NCBI RefSeq assembly: GCF_026168515.1 | Contig: NZ_CP093443.1 | Span: 3,844,001 to 3,908,000, forward strand | Origin: Brevibacterium spongiae | Lineage (GTDB): Bacteria; Actinomycetota; Actinomycetes; Actinomycetales; Brevibacteriaceae | Reading direction: 5' to 3' | DNA: 64,000 bases | In this document: piece after piece, positions 1 to 8,882 of the stretch | Position numbering within the stretch: position 1 is the first letter of the stretch | Layout of the letters: each line of letters starts with the position of its first letter | The notes under the pieces: generated by a model | What the model saw: only the letters and a program-made list of their open reading frames with translations | The model's database searches: none | What the model was told of the DNA's origin: nothing | Program-made: the position numbers and the translations under genes

Positions 1-1187
1 TGCGCATCGGCGGCAGCGAATGCACTCAGCCGTATGACATCTCACTGCTCAACGTCTCGGCGATGAGCTTCGGTTCGCTGAGCAACAACGCGATTCGCGC
101 CCTGAACAAGGGCGCGGCGCTGGGCGGGTTCGCCCATGACACCGGCGAAGGGTCGATCTCGCCGTACCACCGCGAGCACGGCGGCGACCTCATCTGGGAG
201 CTCGGCACCGCGTACTTCGGTGCACGCACCGAAGACGGCAGGTTCGACCCCGAGACCTTCGCCGAGAAGGCCCAGGACCCGCAGGTGAAGATGGTCTCGC
301 TCAAGCTCTCGCAGGGGGCGAAGCCGGGCATCGGCGGTGTGCTGCCCGGTGCGAAGGTCACCGAGGAGATCGCCGAGATCCGCGGCATCCCCGTCGGCCA
401 GACCTGCATCAGCCCGCCCGGGCACAGTGTGTTCTCGAACCCGATCGAGTTGCTGCAGTTCGTCCAGCAGATGCGCACGCTCTCGGGTGGGAAGCCTGCC
501 GGCTTCAAGCTCTGCGTCGGTTCGCGCACGGAGTTCCTCTCGATCGTCAAGGCCATGGTCGAGACCGAGATCCTGCCGGACTTCATCATCGTCGACGGCT
601 CCGAAGGCGGCACCGGTGCAGCACCGTTGGAGTTCGAGGACAATGTGGGGCTGCCGCTGACACAGGGACTGATGATCGTGCACAACGCACTCGTCGGTGC
701 GGGTCTGCGCAAGAAGATCAAGGTCGGGGCCTCGGGCAAGATCGCCACCGGCACGGACATCGTCAAACGCCTCATCCAGGGAGCGGACTTCACGAACTCC
801 GCGCGCGCGATGATGATGGCTGTCGGCTGCATCCAGGCCCAGGTCTGCCATACCGGCAAATGCCCGGTCGGCGTGGCCACACAGAATCCGCGGCGAGCGC
901 GTGCCATCGATGTGCCCAGCAAGGCCGAACGCGTGCGCAATTATCACGATGGGGTCGTCGCCGAGGCGGTGCGTCTCATGGCATCGATGGGTGCGGCCAG
1001 CCCGGAGGAGCTGGAGCCGACCATGCTGCGCCGCAATGTCTCGGGGTCCGAGTCCTGGTCCTACGCCCGCCTGTACGACTGGCTGGAGCCGGGCGAACTG
1101 CTCAATGGTGCTCCCCAGGACTGGGCCGACGACTGGGCGACAGCCCGCGCCGACACCTTCACCATCCCTCGCGGCCACAGCCGCTGA
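1..1187 (+). CDS. FMN-binding glutamate synthase family protein, 5'-truncated by the window edge
   Basis: The reading frame is already open at base 3 and runs to a TGA at 1185-1187, so the true start lies outside the window. The visible part matches the FMN and Fe-S domain of the large glutamate synthase subunit: it has the AMSFGSLS segment, the GEGSISPYH region, the GSEGGTGAAP loop and the cysteine cluster CIQAQVCHTGKCPVG that binds a 3Fe-4S cluster in this family. Stand-alone proteins with only this domain are common in actinobacteria, and their physiological substrate is usually unproven, so glutamate formation is only a family-level guess. The next gene begins 14 bases downstream on the same strand, which suggests co-transcription. 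Confidence 0.9.
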   Translation, partial: RIGGSECTQPYDISLLNVSAMSFGSLSNNAIRALNKGAALGGFAHDTGEGSISPYHREHGGDLIWELGTAYFGARTEDGRFDPETFAEKAQDPQVKMVSLKLSQGAKPGIGGVLPGAKVTEEIAEIRGIPVGQTCISPPGHSVFSNPIELLQFVQQMRTLSGGKPAGFKLCVGSRTEFLSIVKAMVETEILPDFIIVDGSEGGTGAAPLEFEDNVGLPLTQGLMIVHNALVGAGLRKKIKVGASGKIATGTDIVKRLIQGADFTNSARAMMMAVGCIQAQVCHTGKCPVGVATQNPRRARAIDVPSKAERVRNYHDGVVAEAVRLMASMGAASPEELEPTMLRRNVSGSESWSYARLYDWLEPGELLNGAPQDWADDWATARADTFTIPRGHSR

Positions 1188-1201
1188 GAGAGAGGATCCC
1201 G

Positions 1202-1774
1202 ATGACTGCCCTTGTCCTACTCCATTCCGCTCTGGGGCGCACGTCCGGCATGGATGCCATCGCCGAACGCTTCGTCCTCGCCGGGCACACCGTCCACACT
1301 CCCGATGTCTACGCAGGCAGAACCTTCACCACCGCCGAGGAGGGTGTGGCCCACTCGCAGGAGGTCGGCTTCACCACGCTCGTGGATCGAGTGACAGAGG
1401 CCTGTGCCGAACTCGGAGACGACCAGATCGTCTTCGGCGGATTCTCGTTGGGAGCGGCACTCGCCCAGCAGATGGGAAAGAACGATCCTCGGGCGTGCGG
1501 TGCCCTGCTCTTCCACGGCGGCGGCTTCCCGAAGCCGACCCGCTGGCAGGCGGGAGTGCCGGTGCAGGCCCACTTCGCGGTCGACGACGAATGGCGCAGC
1601 CCCGGCACGATCGAGACCCTCCTCGAATCAGCGACTCGAGCCGGCGCACAGGCCGAGTACTTCCTCTACCCCGGTGATTCGCACCTGTTCGCTGATCCGA
1701 CGTCCCCGGACTACCGGGAGGACAACGCCGAGCTGCTCTACGAACGGGCACTGACCTTCCTCGACCGCTTCTGA
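1202..1774 (+). CDS. Dienelactone hydrolase family alpha/beta hydrolase
   Basis: This 190-residue protein starts at ATG 1202 behind a GAGAGAGG ribosome site and follows the upstream gene after 14 bases. It has a compact alpha/beta hydrolase fold: LVLLHSALG near the N terminus, the nucleophile elbow FGGFSLGAAL (Ser of G-x-S-x-G), an acid in FAVDDEW and a C-terminal GDSHLF histidine. Dienelactone hydrolases normally use Cys as nucleophile; here the elbow residue is Ser, so it is better read as a small serine hydrolase of that superfamily. The natural substrate cannot be told from the sequence. The frame is open further upstream, but that extension overlaps the preceding gene and has no ribosome site. 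Confidence 0.85.
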   Translation: MTALVLLHSALGRTSGMDAIAERFVLAGHTVHTPDVYAGRTFTTAEEGVAHSQEVGFTTLVDRVTEACAELGDDQIVFGGFSLGAALAQQMGKNDPRACGALLFHGGGFPKPTRWQAGVPVQAHFAVDDEWRSPGTIETLLESATRAGAQAEYFLYPGDSHLFADPTSPDYREDNAELLYERALTFLDRF

Positions 1775-1818
1775 GCGGCTGAGCTCGGCGGCCTCGGATA
1801 CGGGGTCGGGATGGGCGC

Positions 1819-2622
1819 TCAGTTCATGACCAGGCCGTTGTCGACGATGAGGTTCTGACCGGTCACCGCACGGGAGGCCGGCGAGGCGAAGAACACCACC
1901 GCCGAGGCGAACTCCTCCGGGGTGGTCACCCGCCGCAGCGCACTGGCCGCCGCGATCTGGTCGAAGACTTCCTCAGGTGTCGCCGCAGATGCGTCGGTGG
2001 TGCGCAGCAGACCACCGGAGACCATGTTCACCCGCACTCCGACGGGACCGAGGTCCTTCGCGAAGGTCCTGGTCAGCGACAGCAGGGCCGCCTTGCCCGC
2101 GGTGTAGTCGTGATACGGCACGACAGGGTCCTGGAACAGGTTCGTCCCGATGTTGACGACCCGTCCGGACCCGATCTCACGGAAACCGGACATCGCGGCC
2201 TGGACCGTGTTGACCGCGCCTTCGACGGAACCGCGGAACTGGTCGGCGAAGTCCGAATAGTCGATCTCGTCGGCCGGTTGGCGTTCGTCGCCGTTGAATG
2301 AGAAGTCCGCCAGCGCATTGTTGATCACCGTGGACACCGGTGCCCCGAACTCGGCGGCTGCGGATCTGAACATCGCATCGACGGCACGGGAGTCGGTGAC
2401 ATCGGCCGCGATGGCCACGGCACGTCCACCGCGAGCGCGGACCGCCTCGGCGAGCTCTTCTGCAGCCTCCGCCGAGTACCGATAATTGATGACCAGCGCC
2501 GCCCCCTCGATCGCGAAGGCCTTCGCGATCGCCGAACCCAGGCCGCGCCCGGCTCCGGTGACGAGCACTACCTGCTCATCGAGTGGCAGTGCCTCGGAAG
2601 TGAAAGCCTGGGCGTTGCTCAT
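1819..2622 (-). CDS. Short-chain dehydrogenase/reductase (3-oxoacyl-ACP reductase type)
   Basis: This 267-residue classical SDR has the nucleotide-binding TGAGRGLG at residues 22-29, the NNA segment near 101-103 and the catalytic Tyr173-Lys177 pair in YTAGK. The usual active-site Ser position reads NIGTN, so Thr160 probably substitutes. The start is ATG 2622 behind AAGGAGA. It reads convergently to the preceding hydrolase and divergently from the membrane protein that follows. Most homologues are annotated as FabG-like 3-oxoacyl-ACP reductases, but the family covers many alcohol and ketone substrates, so the specific reaction remains open. Confidence 0.9.
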   Translation of the reverse strand: MSNAQAFTSEALPLDEQVVLVTGAGRGLGSAIAKAFAIEGAALVINYRYSAEAAEELAEAVRARGGRAVAIAADVTDSRAVDAMFRSAAAEFGAPVSTVINNALADFSFNGDERQPADEIDYSDFADQFRGSVEGAVNTVQAAMSGFREIGSGRVVNIGTNLFQDPVVPYHDYTAGKAALLSLTRTFAKDLGPVGVRVNMVSGGLLRTTDASAATPEEVFDQIAAASALRRVTTPEEFASAVVFFASPASRAVTGQNLIVDNGLVMN

Positions 2623-2801
2623 CGCGTATCTCCTTCGAACGTCGGTGGGCGGCGAACTCAGACCTCGCGGTCTGTGCCTCCTCCCACCCTACCCAGGAAC
2701 CTCCTGCGACCCATCCGCAGACGCAAGAACGTGCCAGGAGCGGCAAGAGTCCATAGACTGACAAGAAGACCATCGTTGTCCATCCCCAGGAAGTCACCCT
2801 T

Positions 2802-3827
2802 ATGAACGAGCTCGGCGCCGGAATCTCCATCGGAGTCCTCGCGGCCCTCGTCGTCTTCGTCATCTACCTCATCGGTGCGAAGCTCGGACGCTGGCAGCCC
2901 GGGACCCAGTCAGGCAGACCGGGCGCCCAAGGCTACGGTCAGAACCCCTACGGCCAGTCCGGCTACAACCAGCCGACCCGCCCGTTGGGCAACGACGATG
3001 CGACCCGCGTGCTGCCCAGCGGCTCACACGGCTATGACGCGCAGGGCTACGGCGCAGACTACGACGACTCCCGCGACGCGGATCTGCCGCGAGCCACGAA
3101 GTCCGAGCTGGCAGCCAATATCCAGCACTCGGGACAGTTGGTCGAGGCGAACCGACGAGCCGCGACCGCCTCGAACGGTGACACCTTCGCAGTGTTCACC
3201 TACATCCTCGGTGCCGCGCTCATCGCCGTCGTCGCTTTCGTCTTCTTCAACAACCTCCTGCTGCCGGCCACCATCGGTGCGCTCACCGGCGCCATCATCT
3301 GCGTGGCGCTGTCGGCGACCTACACGCTGAAGAACCTGGACTTCTGGCCGGACAATGCGACGATCTCGATCATCAACCTCATCGTCGCCCTCATCGCCTC
3401 GATCTTCATGTACATCGGATCTGTGCAGACCCAGCGCGACAATATGAGCCTGGGCACGATCACCGACTCCTTCGACGCGCTGCCGTTCAGCGAAGGCTTC
3501 TCCGCCTTCGCTGTGGCCATCGGCGATCGCGTGGTCACCTTCTTCAAGGACTTCGGCTTCTTCGGCTTCGTCTTCCTGCTGTTCATGGGCATCGGCTGCA
3601 TCATCGTCTTCACCCTGGCCGCGAAGTCCCTCATCGACGTCATGGACTGGCGGATCTTCGCTCAGTTCGGCCATTTCGTCACCGATCGGCCCATGTCGTA
3701 TTCGCGTGCCGTGCGCTTCCAGACTTCGAAGGTCTCACACACTGTGACCTCGATCGTTCTTGCGATCATCGCCGTCCTCGCCGCCACCGGAATGCTCTAT
3801 GACGGCTTCACGTGGTTCACGCGCTGA
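2802..3827 (+). CDS. Multi-pass membrane protein of unknown function
   Basis: I do not recognise a family. The 341-residue product has one N-terminal hydrophobic segment (about residues 5-27), then a Gly/Tyr/Gln/Asn-rich cytoplasmic-type stretch (about 30-90), then four or five further hydrophobic segments: about 129-175, 187-206, 245-272 and 312-335. The basic residues after the first segment place the low-complexity stretch in the cytoplasm by the positive-inside rule. The gene stands alone, divergent from the SDR gene. The ATG at 2802 is the first in frame; the site upstream is weak (GGAAGTCACCCTT). Confidence 0.75.
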   Translation: MNELGAGISIGVLAALVVFVIYLIGAKLGRWQPGTQSGRPGAQGYGQNPYGQSGYNQPTRPLGNDDATRVLPSGSHGYDAQGYGADYDDSRDADLPRATKSELAANIQHSGQLVEANRRAATASNGDTFAVFTYILGAALIAVVAFVFFNNLLLPATIGALTGAIICVALSATYTLKNLDFWPDNATISIINLIVALIASIFMYIGSVQTQRDNMSLGTITDSFDALPFSEGFSAFAVAIGDRVVTFFKDFGFFGFVFLLFMGIGCIIVFTLAAKSLIDVMDWRIFAQFGHFVTDRPMSYSRAVRFQTSKVSHTVTSIVLAIIAVLAATGMLYDGFTWFTR

Positions 3828-3850
3828 GTATCATCTCAGAAACCGGGCGG

Positions 3851-3888
3851 TAGGATAGACCGGAATTCACCCGTCGTGACGCGTCACG
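3851..3888. promoter_or_regulatory. Candidate oleA promoter with a 14-bp palindromic operator
   Basis: A plausible -10 hexamer TAGGAT lies at 3851-3856. About 20 bases downstream, at 3875-3888, is the perfect palindrome CGTGACGCGTCACG. It sits roughly 60 bases before the oleA start codon, where a repressor bound to it would block an early transcript. I saw no convincing -35 box. The placement as an operator is inference. Confidence 0.4.
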
Positions 3889-3948
3889 CGCGCCCCTGCG
3901 GCCCAGATCGATACTGACGAACGACCCGAAAAGGGATGAGTACCTCAA

Positions 3949-4977
3949 TTGGCGAACGGCAACGCAACATTTCGGCATTCGAACGTGGCCCTGCTCGGCC
4001 TGACCGAGACTCTGGCCCCGAACGAAGTGACCTCCGACGAATTCGACGAGCGCCTCGCCGATACCCTGTCCTCCCTCAAACTCCCTCAGGGTCTGCTCCA
4101 GCGAGTCGCCGGTGTCTACGCGCGCCGCAACTGGGACGAACCCCACCAGTTCGCCGCCGGTGCGGTCGAGGCCGGGAAGAAGGCCCTCGTCGAGGCGGAT
4201 GTGCCGGCCGACGCCATCGGACTCATGGTCAACACCTCGGTCACCCGTGAACACCTCGAACCGTCTGTGGCCGTCGGCGTCCATGCCGGCATCGGCCTGG
4301 GTCCGCAGGCGATGAACTTCGACATCGCCAATGCCTGCCTCGGCTTCGTCAACGGCATGACCCTGGCCGCGAACATGATCGACGCCGGCCAGATCGAATA
4401 CGCCCTCGTCGTCGCCGGCGAGGATGCCTCCCGCGTGCAGGAGGCGACGCTGCGCCGCCTCAACCGTCCCAACATCACCCGCGAGGAGTACCTCAACGAA
4501 TTCGCGTCCCTGACGCTGGGCTCGGGTGCCGCGGCCGCCGTCCTCGGACCGGCCGACAAACACCCGGAAGGCCACCGCATCCTCGGCGGCATCACCCGTG
4601 CCGCGACTCAGCACCACGCTCTGTGCGTCGGTGACCACAACGGCATGTTCACCGACGCCAAGGGGCTGCTCGCCGGCGGGATGGAACTCGTCGTCGCCGC
4701 GTGGGAGGAAGCCCACGAGTCCGGGTGGGAGTGGAAGGAGATGGACCGCTACGTCATGCACCAGGTCTCCGATGTCCACACGAATTCGATCACGAAGGCA
4801 GCGAACCTCGACCCCGACCGGATCCCCACGACCTACCAGGAACTGGGCAACGTCGGCCCCGCATCTCTGCCCATCACGCTTGCCCGTGAGGCCGATTCGC
4901 TCAAACCCGGCGACCGCGTCCTCTGCATGGGAGTCGGCTCCGGCCTCAACACCGCAATGACCGAGATCGAGTGGTAG
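3949..4977 (+). CDS. oleA: OleA, thiolase-fold acyl-CoA condensing enzyme of olefin biosynthesis
   Basis: OleA performs the head-to-head, non-decarboxylative Claisen condensation of two fatty acyl-CoAs to a beta-keto acid. This 342-residue thiolase-superfamily protein has the nucleophile Cys130 (IANACLGF), His271 (YVMHQVSD) and Asn301 (GNVGPASLP). Their spacing of 141 and 30 residues matches the Cys143, His285, Asn315 arrangement of Xanthomonas OleA. Translation starts at TTG 3949, with AAGGGATGAG about ten bases upstream; the ATG at 3936 is in another frame. The stop overlaps the next gene, so oleA, oleBC and oleD form one operon. The oleBC and oleD partners separate it from FabH-type synthases. 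Confidence 0.93.
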   Translation: MANGNATFRHSNVALLGLTETLAPNEVTSDEFDERLADTLSSLKLPQGLLQRVAGVYARRNWDEPHQFAAGAVEAGKKALVEADVPADAIGLMVNTSVTREHLEPSVAVGVHAGIGLGPQAMNFDIANACLGFVNGMTLAANMIDAGQIEYALVVAGEDASRVQEATLRRLNRPNITREEYLNEFASLTLGSGAAAAVLGPADKHPEGHRILGGITRAATQHHALCVGDHNGMFTDAKGLLAGGMELVVAAWEEAHESGWEWKEMDRYVMHQVSDVHTNSITKAANLDPDRIPTTYQELGNVGPASLPITLAREADSLKPGDRVLCMGVGSGLNTAMTEIEW

Positions 4978-7799
4978 AAGATTCCATGAAATATCCTGCA
5001 CGGCCGGCCACGACTCCCCCGCAGCTGCCCGAGTGGGACCCCGCCTGGTCCCGTATCGTCGAGGCTCCGACCTCCGATGGGACGCATGCGTTCCACGTGC
5101 TCGACACCCTGCCGGCCCTGCGCGCGGCCGGGGTGGAACCGGAAGGCACGATCGTCGCCCTTCACGGCAACCCGACCTGGTCGTACCTGTGGCGTCGGCT
5201 GGCCCGAGCCACCGTCGAGGCCGCCCGCTCCGGCGGTCGTGTGTGGCGTCTCATCGCCCCCGACCAGTTGGAGATGGGCTTCTCCGAACGCCTCGCCCAC
5301 GCGGCGATGCCCACCCCGAAATCCGCCGAGGTGCGTCGGATCTCCGACCGCATCAGTGATTTCGATGCCGTCGTCACGACCCTGTTCGCCGAGGTGGCCG
5401 GCAGTGCCGCTGCCGCTGACCGTTCCGCGTGTTCCGAGAGCTCCGAGGGCCCCGAGTCCCACCCGATCGTGACGATCGGCCATGACTGGGGCGGCGTGCT
5501 CTCACTCGGCTGGGCTTCCCGCAACACCGATATCGTGTCCGCGGCGATCAGCCTCAACACGGCCGTCCACCAGCCCGAGGACGCCCCGGTGCCCGCGCCG
5601 CTGCGTGCGACCCTGGCCGGGCCGATGCTGCCGACGGCCACCGTCCTCACCGACTGGTTCCTGCGCGTGACGCTGAACCTCGGCGACCTCGATGCCGAGA
5701 CCAAGGCCGCGTTCAACGCCCCGTACCAGTCCGCGCAGGAGCGGTGGGCGATCGGCAACTTCGTCGCCGACATCCCCGTCGATGCGAACCACCCGTCGGA
5801 TCCCGAGCTGCAGCGCATCGGTGCGGACATCGCTGCCTTCGACAAACCCGCGCTGCTCGTCTGGGGACCGAAGGACCCGGTGTTCCTCGAACGCTATCTG
5901 CGGGATCTGCGGCAGCGCCTGCCGCAGGCCGATGTGCACCGTTTCGAGACCGCCTCTCACCTCGTCAGCGAAGACCACGACGTCGCAGGTCTCGTCCTCG
6001 ATTGGCTGGATGCGCAGTTCGGCACGTCCGCGGACACGACGACGGGCTCGGCCGACGGGACCACACCGAAGGGAACACCCGCGCCCTCGGGCACGGCCGC
6101 CTCGGCGAAGGATTCGGCATCCGATTCCGACGCGGATGCCGCGCCCGTCCGCGCGGTGACCGCGATCCTCGATGCGCGTCGTGATGACGAAACGATCGCC
6201 TCGGTGGACTTCGCCCAGAACCCGGCCCAGCAGATCACGTGGCGGCACCTGTGGCATGTGACGACGTCGATCGCGAACGGGCTGCTCGACCTCGGTGTGA
6301 AGCCCGGCGACCGGGTGTCCATGCTCGTTCCGCCCGGCAACAACCTCACCGCCGCGCTCTACGCGTGCCTGAAGATCGGCGCGGTCGCCGTCGTCGCAGA
6401 CGCCGGACTCGGCCCGAAGGGGATGACCCGGGCGGTCACCTCGGCGGATCCGCAGTGGATCATCGGCGAACTGCCCGGCCTCACCCTGGCCCGGGCCTTC
6501 GGCTGGCCCGGCCGACGGATCTCCGTCAGTCCGCTCGGCCCCGTGCGCTCGCGCATGTTCAACACCGAGACGAGCCTGACCGCACTGTCGAAGACCGCGC
6601 ACCGCGCCGAGCTGCCGACCCCGGCGCCCGGCGACTACGCCGCGATCCTCTTCACCTCCGGATCGACCGGACCGGCCAAGGGCGTGCGGTACACGCACCG
6701 GGACATCTCGTCACTGGCAGCCGTGCTGACCAGGACCTTCAACGTCACGGAAGGCACCGGTCTGGTCGCCGGATTCCCACCCTTCGCGCTGTTGGGTCCG
6801 GCCATCGGAGCCACCTCGGTGACTCCGGACATGTCCGTGACGAAGCCGAAGACGCTCACGGCCACCGCGATCGCCGATGCGATCATCGCGGGACGGGCGA
6901 CCATGGTCTTCGCCTCCCCTGCCGCATACACGAACGTCGCCGCCACCGCCTCGGCGATGGACGAACAGCAGCGGGCCGCCTGCGCCCAGGTCGAGCTCGT
7001 GCTCTCGGCCGGGGCACCCGTGCCGCTTCCGCTCATGGATGCCATCGCCGAGGTGTTCCCGAACGCCTCCATCCACTCCCCCTACGGCATGACCGAGGGT
7101 CTCCTGCTCACCGACATCGACCGGGCAGGTGTGGCCGAGGCCGATGCGACGGGCGGGCTCGGAGTGTGCGTCGGCAGACCCATCGACGGCGTCGAACTCG
7201 CCCTGGCCCCCATCGACGACTCCGGTGACTCCGCCGACGAGCTGATCCAGGGTGCGCAGGCTGCGAACCGCTTGGGCGAATTCGTCGTCAGCGCCGCTCA
7301 CATCAAATCCGGCTACGACAATCTCTGGCGCACCACCGCCGATTCGGCCCGCGATGATCTGCATGGCCTGACCTGGCACCGCACGAACGACATCGGCCAC
7401 ATCGACGATGCCGGTCGCATCTGGCTCGAGGGCCGACTGCAGCATGTGGTCACCACCGCACGCGGGCCCGTGGGCCCCGGAGGCCTCGAGGCGCTCATCG
7501 ACACCGATGCCGAGGTCAGCCGCAGTGCCGTCGTCGGCATCGGCCCGGCCGGCACACAGGCCCTCGTGGCCGTGCTCGATGCCGAGGCCACCTCGCTGAC
7601 CCCCGGAGTGGCGCCCTTGGACCTCACCGCCAGGCTGCGTGAGCAGGTGCTGGAAGTCAGCGGTCACGACCTGACCGCGGTGCTCGTCGCGCCCGAGTTC
7701 CCCACAGACATCCGTCACAACTCGAAGATCGACCGGTCGCGCCTGGCCGCATGGGCCGACGGCGTCCTCGCCGGCGGCACCGTGCGCGGCAGAGTCTGA
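4971..7799 (+). CDS. oleBC: OleB-OleC fusion: beta-lactone decarboxylase plus beta-lactone synthetase
   Basis: This 942-residue fusion supplies two steps of the olefin pathway. Residues 1-350 are OleB, an alpha/beta hydrolase related to haloalkane dehalogenases: HGNPTWSYLWR near 65-75, nucleophile Asp172 in GHDWGG, and candidate acid Asp301 and base His329. Residues 351-391 are a Ser/Thr/Gly/Asp-rich linker. Residues 392-942 are OleC, an AMP-ligase-like ATP-dependent beta-lactone synthetase with ILFTSGSTGPAKG at 559-571 and YGMTEG at 705-710. Known chemistry: OleC closes the beta-hydroxy acid to a beta-lactone and OleB releases CO2 to give a cis-olefin. GTG 4971 overlaps the oleA stop; ATG 4986 is an alternative start. 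Confidence 0.93.
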   Translation: MVEDSMKYPARPATTPPQLPEWDPAWSRIVEAPTSDGTHAFHVLDTLPALRAAGVEPEGTIVALHGNPTWSYLWRRLARATVEAARSGGRVWRLIAPDQLEMGFSERLAHAAMPTPKSAEVRRISDRISDFDAVVTTLFAEVAGSAAAADRSACSESSEGPESHPIVTIGHDWGGVLSLGWASRNTDIVSAAISLNTAVHQPEDAPVPAPLRATLAGPMLPTATVLTDWFLRVTLNLGDLDAETKAAFNAPYQSAQERWAIGNFVADIPVDANHPSDPELQRIGADIAAFDKPALLVWGPKDPVFLERYLRDLRQRLPQADVHRFETASHLVSEDHDVAGLVLDWLDAQFGTSADTTTGSADGTTPKGTPAPSGTAASAKDSASDSDADAAPVRAVTAILDARRDDETIASVDFAQNPAQQITWRHLWHVTTSIANGLLDLGVKPGDRVSMLVPPGNNLTAALYACLKIGAVAVVADAGLGPKGMTRAVTSADPQWIIGELPGLTLARAFGWPGRRISVSPLGPVRSRMFNTETSLTALSKTAHRAELPTPAPGDYAAILFTSGSTGPAKGVRYTHRDISSLAAVLTRTFNVTEGTGLVAGFPPFALLGPAIGATSVTPDMSVTKPKTLTATAIADAIIAGRATMVFASPAAYTNVAATASAMDEQQRAACAQVELVLSAGAPVPLPLMDAIAEVFPNASIHSPYGMTEGLLLTDIDRAGVAEADATGGLGVCVGRPIDGVELALAPIDDSGDSADELIQGAQAANRLGEFVVSAAHIKSGYDNLWRTTADSARDDLHGLTWHRTNDIGHIDDAGRIWLEGRLQHVVTTARGPVGPGGLEALIDTDAEVSRSAVVGIGPAGTQALVAVLDAEATSLTPGVAPLDLTARLREQVLEVSGHDLTAVLVAPEFPTDIRHNSKIDRSRLAAWADGVLAGGTVRGRV

Positions 7800-7840
7800 A
7801 GTCCACACCCGAGTCCACCTTCCGAATCTGAGGAGCTGAA

Positions 7841-8806
7841 GTGAGAATCACCGTCACGGGAGCCTCAGGGCTGCTCGGTTCGTCCGTCGCCCGCGCGCTC
7901 GTGTCCGCAGGTCACGAGGTCACGACCCTGCAGCGCCGCCCCTCCGGGGTCGACGGGGCCACCGACGTGCTGGGTTCGGTGACCGATCAGGCGTCGGTCG
8001 AGAAGGCCGTCACCGGCGCCGAGGCGGTCGTGCACTTGGCCGCGAAGGTCTCGATGATGGGAGATCCCAAGGATTTCGAGGCCGTGAACATCGGCGGCAC
8101 CCGCACGCTCGTCGACGCGGCTCGCGCAGCTGGCGTGTCGCGCCTGGTCCACATCTCCTCACCGTCGGTGGCGCATACGGGTGAATCGATCATCGGTGAC
8201 GGTGCCGGTCCGGCCGCTCCGGAGTTCGCCAGCGGCGAGTACGCGAGGACGAAAGGCGCCGGTGAACGCATCGCCCTGGGCGCGGATGCACCTGACTTCC
8301 GGGTGCTGGTTCTGCGTCCGCACCTCATGTGGGGTCCCGGTGACACACAGCTGACCGAACGGATCATCGACCGCGCGCGTGCGGGACGGATGCCTGTGCT
8401 CGGTTCGGGAGCCGCCCTCGTCGACACCCTGTTCGTCGACAATGCCGTCGAGGCGATCGTTGCCGCAGTCTCCGCTGTCGACACCACGCACGGTGAGGCC
8501 CTGGTGGTGACGAACGGTCAGCCGCGTCCGATCGGTGAACTGATGTCACGCATTGCGATCGCCGGCGGCGCAGCCGAGCCGAAGCTGCGCATCCCGGTGG
8601 CTCCGGCATTGGTCGCGGGCTCGCTGGTCGAGAAGGTGTGGGAGCTCGGCGAACACGATGACGAACCTCCCTTGACCCGGTTCCTCGCCGAACAGCTGTC
8701 GACCGCGCACTGGTTCGACCAGCGGCGCACACAGGAAGTCCTCGGCTGGAGGCCCCGAATCAGCGTCGAAGAGGGCCTGGAGATACTCGCCGCGCATTAC
8801 GCCTGA
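7841..8806 (+). CDS. oleD: OleD, NAD(P)-dependent 2-alkyl-3-ketoacid reductase
   Basis: OleD reduces the OleA product, a 2-alkyl-3-keto acid, to the beta-hydroxy acid used by OleC. The 321-residue extended SDR starts at GTG 7841 behind GAGGAG and lies 41 bases after oleBC. It has the dinucleotide motif TGASGLLG at residues 6-13, the HLAA segment near 65-68, a Ser in HISSPS at 104-109 and the catalytic Tyr134-Lys138 pair in EYARTK. The family alone (NAD-dependent epimerase/dehydratase) would not identify it; the position as third gene behind oleA and oleBC does. Confidence 0.92.
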   Translation: MRITVTGASGLLGSSVARALVSAGHEVTTLQRRPSGVDGATDVLGSVTDQASVEKAVTGAEAVVHLAAKVSMMGDPKDFEAVNIGGTRTLVDAARAAGVSRLVHISSPSVAHTGESIIGDGAGPAAPEFASGEYARTKGAGERIALGADAPDFRVLVLRPHLMWGPGDTQLTERIIDRARAGRMPVLGSGAALVDTLFVDNAVEAIVAAVSAVDTTHGEALVVTNGQPRPIGELMSRIAIAGGAAEPKLRIPVAPALVAGSLVEKVWELGEHDDEPPLTRFLAEQLSTAHWFDQRRTQEVLGWRPRISVEEGLEILAAHYA

Positions 8807-8882
8807 GGGCAGGCCTCGGCGTCGCCGCGGCTGAGGGCATCAGAACAGCGGTTGCGACTGCGACGACCGGGATCGCCGCGGT

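Noticed and set aside
42..1178. Long minus-strand frame opposite the glutamate-synthase-like gene
   Set aside because: It is an antisense shadow: high GC at third codon positions keeps the opposite frame open. The plus-strand frame has clear family motifs and the minus-strand translation has none.
3817..5001. 394-residue minus-strand frame covering oleA
   Set aside because: It lies opposite a gene with a complete thiolase-type catalytic triad and has no recognisable domain or ribosome site.
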